A DNA stretch of 44,026 nt from Planctomycetota bacterium (GTDB lineage Bacteria > Planctomycetota > Brocadiia > Brocadiales > Bathyanammoxibiaceae): positions 1 through 44,026 of the forward strand of contig JAHFOV010000011.1 in the NCBI GenBank assembly GCA_023261505.1. Reading direction: 5' to 3'. The notes under the pieces were generated by a model, which saw only the letters and a program-made list of their open reading frames with translations, made no database searches and had not been told where the DNA came from. The position numbers and the translations under genes were made by a program. Positions 15,872 through 23,761 of the stretch are shown piece by piece (position 1 is the stretch's first letter; each line of letters starts with the position of its first letter).

Positions 15872-17164
15872 TTACCCAATCTCTTTGGAAATGAGGTCTT
15901 CGCACGTCTCCCTCCTTCGGATTAGCAGGAAAGTCTTGCCATCGACAAGGACCTCGCAGGGCCTTGGACGGGAATTATAATTAGAGCTCATTGTGAAGCC
16001 GTAGGCCCCTGCACTGAATATGGAAAGTAGTTCGCCCGCTTTAATCTCTGGAATGAATCTATCCTTAGCGAAGAAGTCGCTGCTTTCGCAGACAGGGCCT
16101 ACAATGTCGACCTTTATGAGGTCTGGTTCAGGGGGATTAGGTGTTGCCGAGGTAAGTACCTCTGGCATGGGAACCCTTGGGCTGACCGGCCATATCCTGT
16201 GGAAGGCGTCGTAAAGGGTGGGCCTTATGAGGTCATTCATGGCAGCGTCACAGATGATGAACCTTTTGCCGAAGCTTGTTTCCTTCTTGTAAACTACCTT
16301 TGTCACTAATATCCCAGAATTCCCCACTATGAAACGGCCTGGCTCAAGGATGAGCTTTAGGTTCAAATCCCGTACAAGGGGGAGTATCTCCCTAGCGTAA
16401 TCGGTGGGCTTGCAAACCGGCTGTCCAGTGTAGGATATGCAGTACCCACCTCCTATATTTACGTATTCAATTGGCAGAGAATTTTCCCTGCAGAGAGGTA
16501 AAAAATCTTTTATCTTTTCCAAGGCTTTCACGTAGGGTTCCGGGCTCATGATGGGCGAGCCTAGATGCACATGTAGCCCGCATATTTGGAGGGTGTCATA
16601 CCTCTTTGCCTCTTTTACAATTCTCTCAGCAACCCCAAGGTCGATGCCAAATTTATTTTCTCTTTTGCCGGTGGTAGTTTTCGCATGGGTTTTGGGGTCG
16701 ACATCTGGGTTGAGCCTCAGGGCCACAGTGGCCTTAGTCTTTTTGTCATAAGCTAAGGCATTTATTACCTTTAACTCGGCCAGGGATTCCACGTTGAACA
16801 TCAGGATGTTACAATCAAGAGCGTATTCTATCTCCTCTGAACTCTTCCCTACTCCGGCAAAGATTATCTTTTTAGGATGAGCTCCCGCCTGTAGGGCACG
16901 GTAAAGTTCTCCCCCTGATACCACATCAAAACCCGAACCCTCCACAGCCAGCAGACGTAAGATGGAGAGATTAGAGTTAGATTTGACCGAGAAACATACG
17001 AGAGGAAAGGCATCTGCAAAGGCATCCCGTATCTCTTTATAGCCATCCAGGATAGCCTTCTTGCTGTAGATGTACGCAGGACTTCCTACAGATTTTACTA
17101 TTTCTTCAACCTTAACATCTTCGCAGTAAAGGGTGCCATTACGAAAGTTAAAGTTAGCCACCAT
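15872..17164 (-). CDS. lysA: Diaminopimelate decarboxylase
   Basis: Catalyses meso-diaminopimelate to lysine, the last lysine step, with PLP. This is a fold type III decarboxylase. The PLP lysine is K61 (CFSVKSNSN), followed by EGSGFDVVSGGELYRAL, HVHLGSP (about 198-204), NIGGGY (237-241), EPGRFIVGNSG (274-284), GPVCESSD (356-363, with the dimer-interface Cys359) and AGAYGF (385-390). Length 430 is normal. A Pro-rich stretch at about residues 328-348 looks like an insertion in a surface loop. AAAGG precedes ATG. It is separated from argH by only a palindromic repeat, and the two are surely one operon. Confidence 0.96.
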   Translation of the reverse strand: MVANFNFRNGTLYCEDVKVEEIVKSVGSPAYIYSKKAILDGYKEIRDAFADAFPLVCFSVKSNSNLSILRLLAVEGSGFDVVSGGELYRALQAGAHPKKIIFAGVGKSSEEIEYALDCNILMFNVESLAELKVINALAYDKKTKATVALRLNPDVDPKTHAKTTTGKRENKFGIDLGVAERIVKEAKRYDTLQICGLHVHLGSPIMSPEPYVKALEKIKDFLPLCRENSLPIEYVNIGGGYCISYTGQPVCKPTDYAREILPLVRDLNLKLILEPGRFIVGNSGILVTKVVYKKETSFGKRFIICDAAMNDLIRPTLYDAFHRIWPVSPRVPMPEVLTSATPNPPEPDLIKVDIVGPVCESSDFFAKDRFIPEIKAGELLSIFSAGAYGFTMSSNYNSRPRPCEVLVDGKTFLLIRRRETCEDLISKEIG

Positions 17165-17177
17165 TGTAACCTTTCAA

Positions 17178-17203
17178 GGACAGGGCTAAAGCCCTGTCCC
17201 TAC
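17178..17203. repeat. GGACAGGGCT palindrome between argH and lysA
   Basis: Arms GGACAGGGCT/AGCCCTGTCC around AA at 17178-17199, then CTAC to 17203. On the minus strand the GTAG edge supplies argH's TAG stop codon. It occupies most of the intergenic space between the two genes. Confidence 0.85.
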
Positions 17204-18600
17204 TGTGCCTTTTTTGATCTACCTAAGCTAGTCAACCACCATTCTAACCTTTCCCTTACCGCCGAAGGGGAGGTGGAAGAAGTACCCTTGTAATGCTTAA
17301 TGCAGTTTTCTACCCCAAGGACGTTATACACTCCTACATCAATGAGGGGGGAAAATTGGCTTAATTCATCCAAACTAAATTCCTTAAGCATCTTGCCCTC
17401 CTGAGCGGCCCTTCTTACCAATTTGCCCACAACCTCATGTGCCTGGCGGAAGGGGAGTCCTTTTATGACGAGGTATTCTGCCAGAGCAGTGGCATCCAGA
17501 AAGCCCTTCTTGCAGGCAATGGCAATATTTTCAGGTTTAAAGGTAGTTCCCTTTACTACCTTTTCCAAGAGGATAAGCGAGGCTTTAATGGTAGAGGCTA
17601 TGTCAAATATTGCTACTTTGTCCTCTTGCATGTCTCTATTGTAAGAAAGAGGCAAGGCCTTCATGAGGCTGAATAAAAAGAAAAGGTTACCGTAAACCCT
17701 GGCACATTTAGCTCTTATAAGTTCCAGCACATCAGGGTTACGCTTCTGAGGCATGATACTTGAACCGGTGCATAGCGACTCATCCAGCTCAATGAACTCA
17801 AACTCCGGGCTAGCCCACAATATCCATTCTTCAGCCAGCCTGGAGAGATGCATAGATAGAATAGCTATATTCGAGGCAAACTCCAGGCAGAAATCCCTGT
17901 CGCTCACGGCATCGATGCTGTTGGAGCAGGGTTTGGAAAAACCGAGGAGCTGGGCAGTCATTTCCTGGTCTATAGGCAATGTAGTCCCTGCCAATGCGCA
18001 GGCCCCTAAAGGAGAATGATTCACCCTTGTCATAGAATCTGCCAACCTTTCCCTATCCCTTTCCAACATCTCTACATAGGCAAGAAGGTGGTGGGCGAGA
18101 AGGACCGGTTGGGCGTGCTGGAGGTGAGTAAAACCTGGGATAATGAGGTCAATGTGGGCCTTACCTTTTTGTGCAAGTTCTGATTGCAACCCTTCTATGA
18201 GCAGGGATACTTGACCGATGCTTTCCCTTGTCCAGAGCCGAAGGTCCAGTGCAACCTGGTCATTACGGCTTCTTGCAGTATGTAGCTTTTTACCCGCATC
18301 ACCGAGCTTCCTTATAAGGGCGGCTTCAATATTCATGTGAATGTCTTCTAAGCCCTTTTGAAAAGAAAAGTTGCCCTGCTCTATCTCTTTTTCTATCTCC
18401 TTTAATCCCAGGATAATAGCCTCTTTTTCCTTCTCCGTAAGGAGTCCACAGACAGTCAGCATGGTAGCATGAGCAATACTCCCCTGGATGTCATACTTGT
18501 AGAGCTGATGGTCAAAGGATACGGACTCTGTAAAGTCCTCTACGGATGGTTCCGTAGGTTTCTCGAATCTACCGGCCCAGGGTTTTTTTATATCCGCCAT
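17200..18600 (-). CDS. argH: Argininosuccinate lyase
   Basis: Splits argininosuccinate into arginine and fumarate, the last arginine step. A 466-residue fumarase-superfamily enzyme with all three signature regions: WAGRFEKPTEPSVEDFTESV at the N-terminus, TARSRNDQVALDLRLW and FTHLQHAQPVLLAHHL in the middle, and the flexible catalytic loop GSSIMPQKRNPDVLELIRAK. There is no frameshift, and the length is typical (about 460). No clear Shine-Dalgarno precedes the start (A-rich tract). It is the first gene of a four-gene minus-strand unit (argH, lysA, siroheme enzyme, GlmU-like). Its TAG stop is formed by the edge of the adjoining palindromic repeat. Confidence 0.97.
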   Translation of the reverse strand: MADIKKPWAGRFEKPTEPSVEDFTESVSFDHQLYKYDIQGSIAHATMLTVCGLLTEKEKEAIILGLKEIEKEIEQGNFSFQKGLEDIHMNIEAALIRKLGDAGKKLHTARSRNDQVALDLRLWTRESIGQVSLLIEGLQSELAQKGKAHIDLIIPGFTHLQHAQPVLLAHHLLAYVEMLERDRERLADSMTRVNHSPLGACALAGTTLPIDQEMTAQLLGFSKPCSNSIDAVSDRDFCLEFASNIAILSMHLSRLAEEWILWASPEFEFIELDESLCTGSSIMPQKRNPDVLELIRAKCARVYGNLFFLFSLMKALPLSYNRDMQEDKVAIFDIASTIKASLILLEKVVKGTTFKPENIAIACKKGFLDATALAEYLVIKGLPFRQAHEVVGKLVRRAAQEGKMLKEFSLDELSQFSPLIDVGVYNVLGVENCIKHYKGTSSTSPSAVRERLEWWLTSLGRSKKAQ

Positions 18601-18988
18601 AGCTTTTTTTATCTAATTAGACGTTTGTAAGACCAGCACAACTGTTATTCTGAGGGAGCGAAACCACCCAAGAATCCCTAAAATAACAGCTTCTTCGCTT
18701 AGCTCATAATGACATAATATGTTGTGTTGACTTTTTCAGGGACCTCCTGATTAATTTTTGTACATTTTAACAAATACAGGCATTTAAACAAGGTTTGAAA
18801 AACACATTTTCTGCATGAAATAGTTACTTTTTCTATCGCTTATAAGCACCAGGACTTAAAAAAGTTGTTGAAGCAACAAGATTATTTTGTTATACTTTTT
18901 AATGTTTTACATACTTTTATTAGACTTTTTTCACAAATTTGATACATTTTGTAACGTTTTTGTTCTACCCCATGAGTGCTAGTCTTAG
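18601..18988. other. AT-rich divergent intergenic region with a decayed repeat
   Basis: A 388-base gap between argH (-) and the sulfur cluster (+), which must contain promoters for both. At about 18643-18715 it holds a decayed copy of the dispersed CATTCTGAGGGAGCGAAGC...GCTCATAATGAC inverted repeat. From about 18720 it is very AT-rich with repeated ACATTTT/ACTTTT motifs. TTGTTG-AAG-CAACAA (about 18864-18878) is a short hairpin. No ORF here is convincing. No single promoter stands out enough to call. Confidence 0.5.
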
Positions 18989-19264
18989 ATGGGCAGCATA
19001 AGCGAACAGTTTGAAAAACAAACGGTTTTGTCTCCAAATAAAACCATAAATTTGAAGGGAGAGGTCTGTCCCTACACCTTTGTAAAGTCTAAACTGGCCC
19101 TGGAAGAGATGCTTGTCGGCGAGATTCTGGAGGTGATTGTGGACCACGAACCCGCTGCAGAAAACGTCCCCAGGAGCCTTAGAAATGAGGGACAAAAGGT
19201 CTTGTCTGTTGAAAAATTAAATAACACAGACTGGAGATTGGTGATTAAGAAGGAAAAGGATTAA
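18989..19264 (+). CDS. tusA: TusA-family sulfur carrier protein (first copy)
   Basis: A 91-residue TusA/SirA-fold protein that carries sulfur as a persulfide on a conserved cysteine. The signature is LKGEVCPYTFVKSKLALEEM with Cys27; the usual CPxP is CPYT here, a variant shared by the second copy at 21205. The later part (EVIVDHEPAAENVPRSLRNEGQ, split) is the normal TusA beta-alpha-beta fold. No good Shine-Dalgarno precedes ATG, so the start is uncertain by a few codons. It is the first gene of the sulfur cluster, 2 bases ahead of moeB, implying stoichiometric co-expression. It likely accepts or donates sulfane sulfur to the DsrE-type protein downstream (inference from known TusA-DsrE relays). 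Confidence 0.92.
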   Translation: MGSISEQFEKQTVLSPNKTINLKGEVCPYTFVKSKLALEEMLVGEILEVIVDHEPAAENVPRSLRNEGQKVLSVEKLNNTDWRLVIKKEKD

Positions 19265-19266
19265 CT

Positions 19267-20070
19267 ATGGATTTCACAGAAGAACAAATAAAGCGGTATT
19301 CAAGACATATTATTCTCCCTGAAGTAGGGGGACGTGGCCAGAAGAAACTATTAAAATCCAGCGTATTCCTGGTAGGGGCTGGCGGTTTGGGCTGTCCAGC
19401 TGCCTTCTATCTAGCCGCTGCTGGTGTGGGGAAGCTAGGTATAGCAGATAATGACGATGTAGACCACTCAAACCTCCAGCGTCAGATACTCCACTCCTCT
19501 AAAGACATAGGCTACCCGAAGGCCCTTTCAGCTAAGGCCACTCTGGAGGCCTTGAACCCCGATGTAGAGGTGGTTCCTTATATGCAGAGGTTAACCTCAG
19601 AGAATATTATGGATATTATCAAGGACTACGATGTAATACTGGACGGTTCGGACAACTTCCCAACCAGGTATCTCGTAAATGACGCCTGTGTACTCCTGAA
19701 GAAACCACTTTCACATGGTTCCATATTCAGGTTTGAAGGACAGGTTACTACTATACTGCCGGGAGATGGGCCCTGCTACCGCTGCTTATTCGAAACGCCA
19801 CCTCCTCCAGGCATGGTCCCTTCCTGCCAGGAAGCGGGTGTTTTAGGGGTTCTTCCTGGTGTAATAGGTGTAATCCAGGCTACCGAAGTTGTAAAGCTCC
19901 TCCTTGGTAAGGGTCAGTTACTTAAAGGGCAGCTTCTACTCTATAACGCCTTTACGATGGACTTCAAGAAGGTAAAGATTCGCCGCAATCCTCAGTGCCC
20001 TGTCTGCGGAGAGAATCCCACTATAAAAGAATTAGTAGATTACCAGGAGTTCTGCCAAGTTCACTTTTAA
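19267..20070 (+). CDS. moeB: MoeB/ThiF-family E1-like adenylyltransferase
   Basis: A 267-residue enzyme that adenylates the C-terminal glycine of a ubiquitin-like sulfur carrier (MoaD, ThiS or CysO type). The ATP site is VGAGGLG (36-42) with DNDDVDHSNLQRQIL and DGSDNFPTRYLVNDAC. Zinc cysteines are Cys170/Cys173 (CYRC) and Cys244/Cys247 (CPVC). The conserved Cys187 lies in PSCQEAGVLGVLPG. There is no C-terminal rhodanese domain. No partner ending in Gly-Gly is encoded in this cluster: both TusA copies end in acidic/lysine tails. Its carrier must therefore be elsewhere, or it has an adapted role. It sits between tusA and dsrE with 2- and 12-base gaps. Confidence 0.92.
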   Translation: MDFTEEQIKRYSRHIILPEVGGRGQKKLLKSSVFLVGAGGLGCPAAFYLAAAGVGKLGIADNDDVDHSNLQRQILHSSKDIGYPKALSAKATLEALNPDVEVVPYMQRLTSENIMDIIKDYDVILDGSDNFPTRYLVNDACVLLKKPLSHGSIFRFEGQVTTILPGDGPCYRCLFETPPPPGMVPSCQEAGVLGVLPGVIGVIQATEVVKLLLGKGQLLKGQLLLYNAFTMDFKKVKIRRNPQCPVCGENPTIKELVDYQEFCQVHF

Positions 20071-20082
20071 AGAGTACACCTC

Positions 20083-20436
20083 ATGGCAAAGTTGGGCTTC
20101 ATGCTTACCCTCGGTCCCTTCCAGTTTGAAAACTGGGAAACGGCCTGTAATATTGCTAAGGCTGCCCTGGAGAAGGGACACGAGGTAAAGATGTTCTTAT
20201 ACCTGGATGGGGTATATAACCCTATAAAATTGCAGACCTTTCCAGACCTACCTGTTATGCCCAAGGACCGCGTTGCAGAACTGGTGGCTAAAGGGGCAAA
20301 GATAACGGCTTGCGGAATTTGTGTAAACGCCAGGGGACTAGAAAAGGGAAAAGATTTTATTCCAGGCGTAGTAGTGGGTGGGCTTCCCGATTTTGCTGAG
20401 ATAGTAAGTGAAGTGGATAAGCTTATCACCTTGTAG
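20083..20436 (+). CDS. DsrE-family sulfurtransferase
   Basis: A 117-residue DsrE/TusD-type protein (LGFMLTLGPFQFENWETACN, KGHEVKMFLYLDGVY, GAKITACGICVNARG). Candidate persulfide cysteines are Cys77 and Cys80, aligned with the catalytic Cys region of TusD/DsrE. In TusBCD/DsrEFH complexes this subunit passes sulfur to or from TusA. Genes for DsrF- and DsrH-like partners follow, so a heterohexamer of that kind is likely. Its TAG stop codon lies within the sequence TTGTAGGGGC, the edge of a repeat of the GTAGGGGC family. After it comes an 83-base gap containing a CCCCCT/AGGGGG hairpin. Confidence 0.88.
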   Translation: MAKLGFMLTLGPFQFENWETACNIAKAALEKGHEVKMFLYLDGVYNPIKLQTFPDLPVMPKDRVAELVAKGAKITACGICVNARGLEKGKDFIPGVVVGGLPDFAEIVSEVDKLITL

Positions 20437-20460
20437 GGGCGTTTAACTAAACTTTAGACC

Positions 20461-20504
20461 TAATCCCCCTATATCTCCCTTTATCAAAGGGGGGACTGAA
20501 GGGG
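20461..20504. repeat. CCCCCT...AGGGGGG imperfect hairpin repeat
   Basis: TAATCCCCCTATATCTCCCTTT-ATC-AAAGGGGGG and the following GAAGGGG form a stem-loop between dsrE and dsrF. Similar units lie at about 13813-13848 and, decayed, at about 43256-43320. It sits inside an operon, so it may modulate the message rather than end it. Confidence 0.65.
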
Positions 20505-20519
20505 CTTAAGGAGGAATTT

Positions 20520-20870
20520 TTGGTCCAGAGAAGTGTCCTTATTACCATAAATCGTCCTCCTTACGGGAGTATATATTACACGGAGGGCCTAAGGGCGGCG
20601 GTAGGCGTAACCAGTGGGATTGACGAGAATATTGTTACAGTAGTTTACCTGGGGGATGGTTCATACTTTACCCTCAAGGGGGTAGACAGAAAGGACACCG
20701 ATAAATATTTAAGTACGCTTAAAAAACAGGGTACAAGGTTAATAGTCCAGAAAGAATCCCTGCAGGAAAGGGGAATTAAAGAAAGCGAAATAGAAACAGA
20801 CTTTGAAATATTACCTACTAAAGAAATTTTAGATCTAATGCAAAGAGTCGATTTTACTATGGATTTTTAA
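20520..20870 (+). CDS. DsrF/TusC-like sulfur-relay protein
   Basis: A 116-residue protein of the DsrE superfamily. The N-terminus VLITINRPPYGSIYYTEGLRAAVGV and the segment NIVTVVYLGDGSYFTLKGV match DsrF/TusC-like proteins. It contains no cysteine at all, consistent with a structural rather than sulfur-carrying subunit. The start is TTG 20520, fixed by a strong upstream Shine-Dalgarno (AAGGAGGA). It is flanked by dsrE and a dsrH-like gene, the canonical gene order of dsrEFH/tusDCB. Confidence 0.85.
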   Translation: MVQRSVLITINRPPYGSIYYTEGLRAAVGVTSGIDENIVTVVYLGDGSYFTLKGVDRKDTDKYLSTLKKQGTRLIVQKESLQERGIKESEIETDFEILPTKEILDLMQRVDFTMDF

Positions 20871-20881
20871 AGGCAAGTGCG

Positions 20882-21148
20882 GTGGGAAATCTCTATTTAA
20901 TAAATAAAGAATATGGTGAAAATGGCCTCAAACTTGCCGAATATGATGGGGAGGCGGTAGTGGTGCTCATCCAGGATGGTGTATACATCGACCCTGCATT
21001 GTATCCCAATAAGGCCAAAATATATGCAATAAAACAGGACGTGCAGAAAAGAGGTCTTAACGACAGGCTCCACAAGCGTGTAGAGTGCATTGACTACTCA
21101 CAGTTAGTTGATCTTATTGTAGAAAACAAGGTTATAAATTTTGCCTAG
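20882..21148 (+). CDS. DsrH/TusB-like sulfur-relay protein
   Basis: An 88-residue protein (LYLINKEYGENGLKLAEY, AVVVLIQDGVYIDP, KIYAIKQDVQKRGL, IDYSQLVDLIVENKVINF), the size and strand pattern of DsrH/TusB. Its only cysteine is Cys69 (RVECIDY). The start is GTG 20882 with AAGG upstream. It completes a DsrE-F-H trio. The gap to the next gene is filled by a palindrome (21161-21186). Confidence 0.82.
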   Translation: MGNLYLINKEYGENGLKLAEYDGEAVVVLIQDGVYIDPALYPNKAKIYAIKQDVQKRGLNDRLHKRVECIDYSQLVDLIVENKVINFA

Positions 21149-21160
21149 GCCCAATTCAAA

Positions 21161-21186
21161 GGGGCACGGCGGCGCCGTGCCCCTAC
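21161..21186. repeat. GGGGCACGGC palindrome between dsrH and second tusA
   Basis: GGGGCACGGC-GGC-GCCGTGCCCC then TAC. It is close in sequence to the copy inserted in tsaD (26524-26547) and belongs to the GTAGGGGC family. Confidence 0.85.
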
Positions 21187-21204
21187 CAAGGGAAGGGATT
21201 TCGG

Positions 21205-21456
21205 ATGGTTTCCTTAAAAGAAAAACAACCCCATTTAACTATAGACATAAAAGGAAAGATTTGCCCTTATACGCTCATAGAGACAAGGGATTCCTTAAAA
21301 AGCCTTAATAAGGGGCAGGTTTTAGAGGTCCAGTGTGATTACGAACCTGCGGCCAAGAATACAATCCCTAATTTTTGCCAAAAAAAGGGTTACCCCATAG
21401 AAATCCTCCAGGCAGCACCAAACCTCTGGAGGATTCTTATAGAAAAAACAGATTAA
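21205..21456 (+). CDS. TusA-family sulfur carrier protein (second copy)
   Basis: An 83-residue TusA-fold protein with the signature IDIKGKICPYTLIETRDSL (Cys20, again CPYT instead of CPxP) and VLEVQCDYEPAAKNTIPNF; Cys45 or so in VQCDYE is a second cysteine. It shares architecture with the first copy but differs clearly in sequence, so it is not a recent duplication. It lies between the DsrH-like protein and the membrane HdrED-like protein. It may be the carrier dedicated to the membrane or lipoyl-linked step, while the first copy serves the MoeB/DsrE side (inference). Confidence 0.9.
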   Translation: MVSLKEKQPHLTIDIKGKICPYTLIETRDSLKSLNKGQVLEVQCDYEPAAKNTIPNFCQKKGYPIEILQAAPNLWRILIEKTD

Positions 21457-21482
21457 CGCTATTGTAAGGCAAATCCCCACCC

Positions 21483-21631
21483 GTCATTGCGCGGGGCATT
21501 GTAGGGGCAGACCTGTGTGTCTGCCCATAATGGTTGAAAGGCAAGTACCCACCAGTCATTGCGAGGGGAGAAGCCCCGAAGCAATCCCATTTCTATGCTG
21601 TGAGATTGCTTCGCTTCGCTCGCAATGACAT
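21483..21631. repeat. Nested dispersed repeats upstream of the HdrED-like gene
   Basis: Two elements are interleaved. A GTAGGGGCAGAC...GTCTGCCC palindrome (about 21501-21526) sits in a truncated CGTCATTGCGCGGGG unit. A fuller GTCATTGCGAGGGGAGAAG...GCTTCGCTCGCAATGAC inverted repeat lies at 21555-21629. The latter is a widespread dispersed-repeat pattern in bacterial genomes. The Shine-Dalgarno of the next gene follows 10 bases later. Confidence 0.8.
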
Positions 21632-21655
21632 TAAACATTTAGGAAGGAATCTACA

Positions 21656-23719
21656 GTGGAATATCCACAGTATTTCTCATATGTAGAAATCTTAGCCCTC
21701 TTTATATTCTACCTGGGCATTTGGGCTAACCTGGCCTTCTGGCTCAAAGGGGGGCTCTCCAGGACAAAGGAAGGGACAGGTAGGGAGAAGCTCGTTTATC
21801 TCTTTAACACCCCTTTCAGAACTATATTTCGCAGGGATTTCCTCAAGCTATTATCTCTTGATATCCTCTTTCAAAGAACCCTCACAAAAGAAGACCCTAC
21901 CCGCTGGCCCATGCACTTTCCCCTGTTTCTAGGTTTCTGTGTACTCTATTTTGTGGGGAGCGTGGGAGACCAGCTGGCCCACTGGGGTTGGGTGGAGCTG
22001 GATAAAGACACCAAATGGTTTGCCTTTACTAATGACCTGGCTGGGCTTATCCTCTTGGTGGGTCTGCTACTGGCCCTTCATCGTCGCTACGTACTCAAGC
22101 TGCCATATCTAAAGACCTTTTTTGAAGATAAGGTATTAGTTTTATTGCTTCTTGTCTCTCTAGTAAGTGGTTACGTGGTAGAGGGACTTAGGCTTCTATC
22201 CATTCATAGTATTCCGGAGTCCAGAGCCTCTTTTATAGGCGTAGCATTTGCGGAGGCCTTAAGTAGGGGCGTATTGCAATACGCCCCTACAGATTTAGAC
22301 TGGGTTGCAACTCACCTTTACGTATGGTGGTTCCATGCCCTCGTCTCTCTAACCTTCTTCTGCTATATACCTTATTCCAGGCTTTTCCACCTCTTTGGTA
22401 CAAGCCTTACCCTGCTACTAAATTCTCAGAATCATAAGGCAGATTTTGTGGGGGCGGACCCTACAGGGATGGTACCCAGCTTTTCTATTAAGCAACTTAT
22501 AGAACTCTCAGGATGCACCAGGTGTGGCGAGTGCCTCAGGGTTTGTGAAACTTACAAAGACCGTGAAGTTGACCCCATTGCTCCCGCAATAAAACTTAAG
22601 GAGGCAAGGAGTCACCTCCTACACAAATATGGCCCAAACTGGGCCTCAAAACTCCTAGGGGGGCGAAACTTTTCTCAGCAAGACCTCAGCACACTATCTG
22701 AGGCCACCTTCCGCTGTACCCTTTGTGGCTATTGCACCCACGTATGTCCATCTAAGATAGACCTGCAAAGTATCTGGTATTCCCTCAGGCAAGAATACGC
22801 TACGGGGGTGGGACTCCACCCTAAAGGATTCAAACATCTCAAGGAGGGGGTAGCCAACGAAGGGAACATTTTTAACTATCCTAATGTGGATAGGGCACTT
22901 TGGGTAGATTTTGTAGAGAACCTGCCTACGGAGGGGATAAAAAAGGATAAGGCAAAGGTTATGTACTTTGTAGGCTGTGTATCCAGTTTCTCCCCCCTCG
23001 CTCAGGACATCCCCCATGCCTTTGCCTCTTTGTTAATCAAAGCTGGGGTAGACCTTACTATACTGGGCCCAGAGGAGTGCTGTTGTGGATTCCCACTCAT
23101 GGCAGCCGGGATGAAAGACCAGATGCTAGGGCTGATAGAACACAATACAAAAAAGGTAAAGGCCCTCGGGGCGGATACTATTATCTTCAACTGTCCCTCT
23201 TGTTACATGACCTGGAGGCAGGAATACTCCCCCTTCCTCCCAGGGGTATCCATGAAACACTCAACAGAATTCCTGTTGGAATTGATAAGAGATGGAAAAC
23301 TCTATCCCGGCTCGCTTAAAGGTGATACCATTAAAGTCACCTACCATGACCCCTGTGACCTCGGAAGGAATCAGGGGGTTTATGATGCCCCGAGAGAGGT
23401 CCTTCACTCTCTCCCGGGATTGGAGTTCAGGGAGAGCCGTAACCGTAAGGCCAGGGCAATTTGTTGTGGTGGAGGTGGGGTATTAGAGTCAGCAGACCCC
23501 AAGATGGCCGCAGATATATCGTACAAGACCTACAACTCCTTCTGCGAAACAGGAGCAGAGGCCCTAGTAGTAGCCTGTCCTCAGTGTAAGCGGATGTTCC
23601 AGGGGGCAAGGAAATACCTCCATGGAACAATGGAAGTTATGGACATCACCGAACTACTACTCAGGTGTCTCCAAGCTTCATCAAAGGTAAATCAGCCTAT
23701 GGCGGGACCCCGCAACTAA
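21656..23719 (+). CDS. Membrane HdrED-like protein: NarI-type cytochrome b fused to 4Fe-4S and CCG domains
   Basis: A 687-residue protein. Five hydrophobic helices (about 8-30, 85-108, 127-145, 158-180, 222-255) contain histidines (His87, His142, His227, His245) suited to b-heme, as in NarI/DsrM/HdrE. Two ferredoxin motifs follow: CTRCGECLRVC (287-297) and CTLCGYCTHVC (354-364). Two CCG domains come last: Cys441, CCCGFP (475-480), CPSC (513-516); and Cys567, ICCGGGG (602-608), CPQC (641-644). CCG domains bind noncubane or 4Fe-4S clusters that cleave disulfides in HdrB/HdrD and DsrK. The protein probably couples quinone to oxidation or reduction of a sulfur carrier disulfide or persulfide. The start is GTG with AGGAAGGA. 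It carries an in-frame palindrome at residues 203-212, and a repeat half supplies its last residues (GPRN). Confidence 0.88.
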   Translation: MEYPQYFSYVEILALFIFYLGIWANLAFWLKGGLSRTKEGTGREKLVYLFNTPFRTIFRRDFLKLLSLDILFQRTLTKEDPTRWPMHFPLFLGFCVLYFVGSVGDQLAHWGWVELDKDTKWFAFTNDLAGLILLVGLLLALHRRYVLKLPYLKTFFEDKVLVLLLLVSLVSGYVVEGLRLLSIHSIPESRASFIGVAFAEALSRGVLQYAPTDLDWVATHLYVWWFHALVSLTFFCYIPYSRLFHLFGTSLTLLLNSQNHKADFVGADPTGMVPSFSIKQLIELSGCTRCGECLRVCETYKDREVDPIAPAIKLKEARSHLLHKYGPNWASKLLGGRNFSQQDLSTLSEATFRCTLCGYCTHVCPSKIDLQSIWYSLRQEYATGVGLHPKGFKHLKEGVANEGNIFNYPNVDRALWVDFVENLPTEGIKKDKAKVMYFVGCVSSFSPLAQDIPHAFASLLIKAGVDLTILGPEECCCGFPLMAAGMKDQMLGLIEHNTKKVKALGADTIIFNCPSCYMTWRQEYSPFLPGVSMKHSTEFLLELIRDGKLYPGSLKGDTIKVTYHDPCDLGRNQGVYDAPREVLHSLPGLEFRESRNRKARAICCGGGGVLESADPKMAADISYKTYNSFCETGAEALVVACPQCKRMFQGARKYLHGTMEVMDITELLLRCLQASSKVNQPMAGPRN
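22263..22290. repeat. Perfect 28-base GTAGGGGC palindrome inside the HdrED-like gene
   Basis: GTAGGGGCGTATTG followed by its exact reverse complement, read in frame as part of SRGVLQYAPT (residues 203-212) in the loop just before the last membrane helix. Family copies between genes have the same ends and length. Confidence 0.92.
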
Positions 23720-23761
23720 CCTTCCTATCCTTTAATAGTAAAGATGAAAAAGGACTAACCC

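Noticed and set aside
16300-17260. Lysine riboswitch for lysA
   Set aside because: The space upstream of lysA is a 35-base gap filled by a palindrome within an operon; no room for the aptamer.
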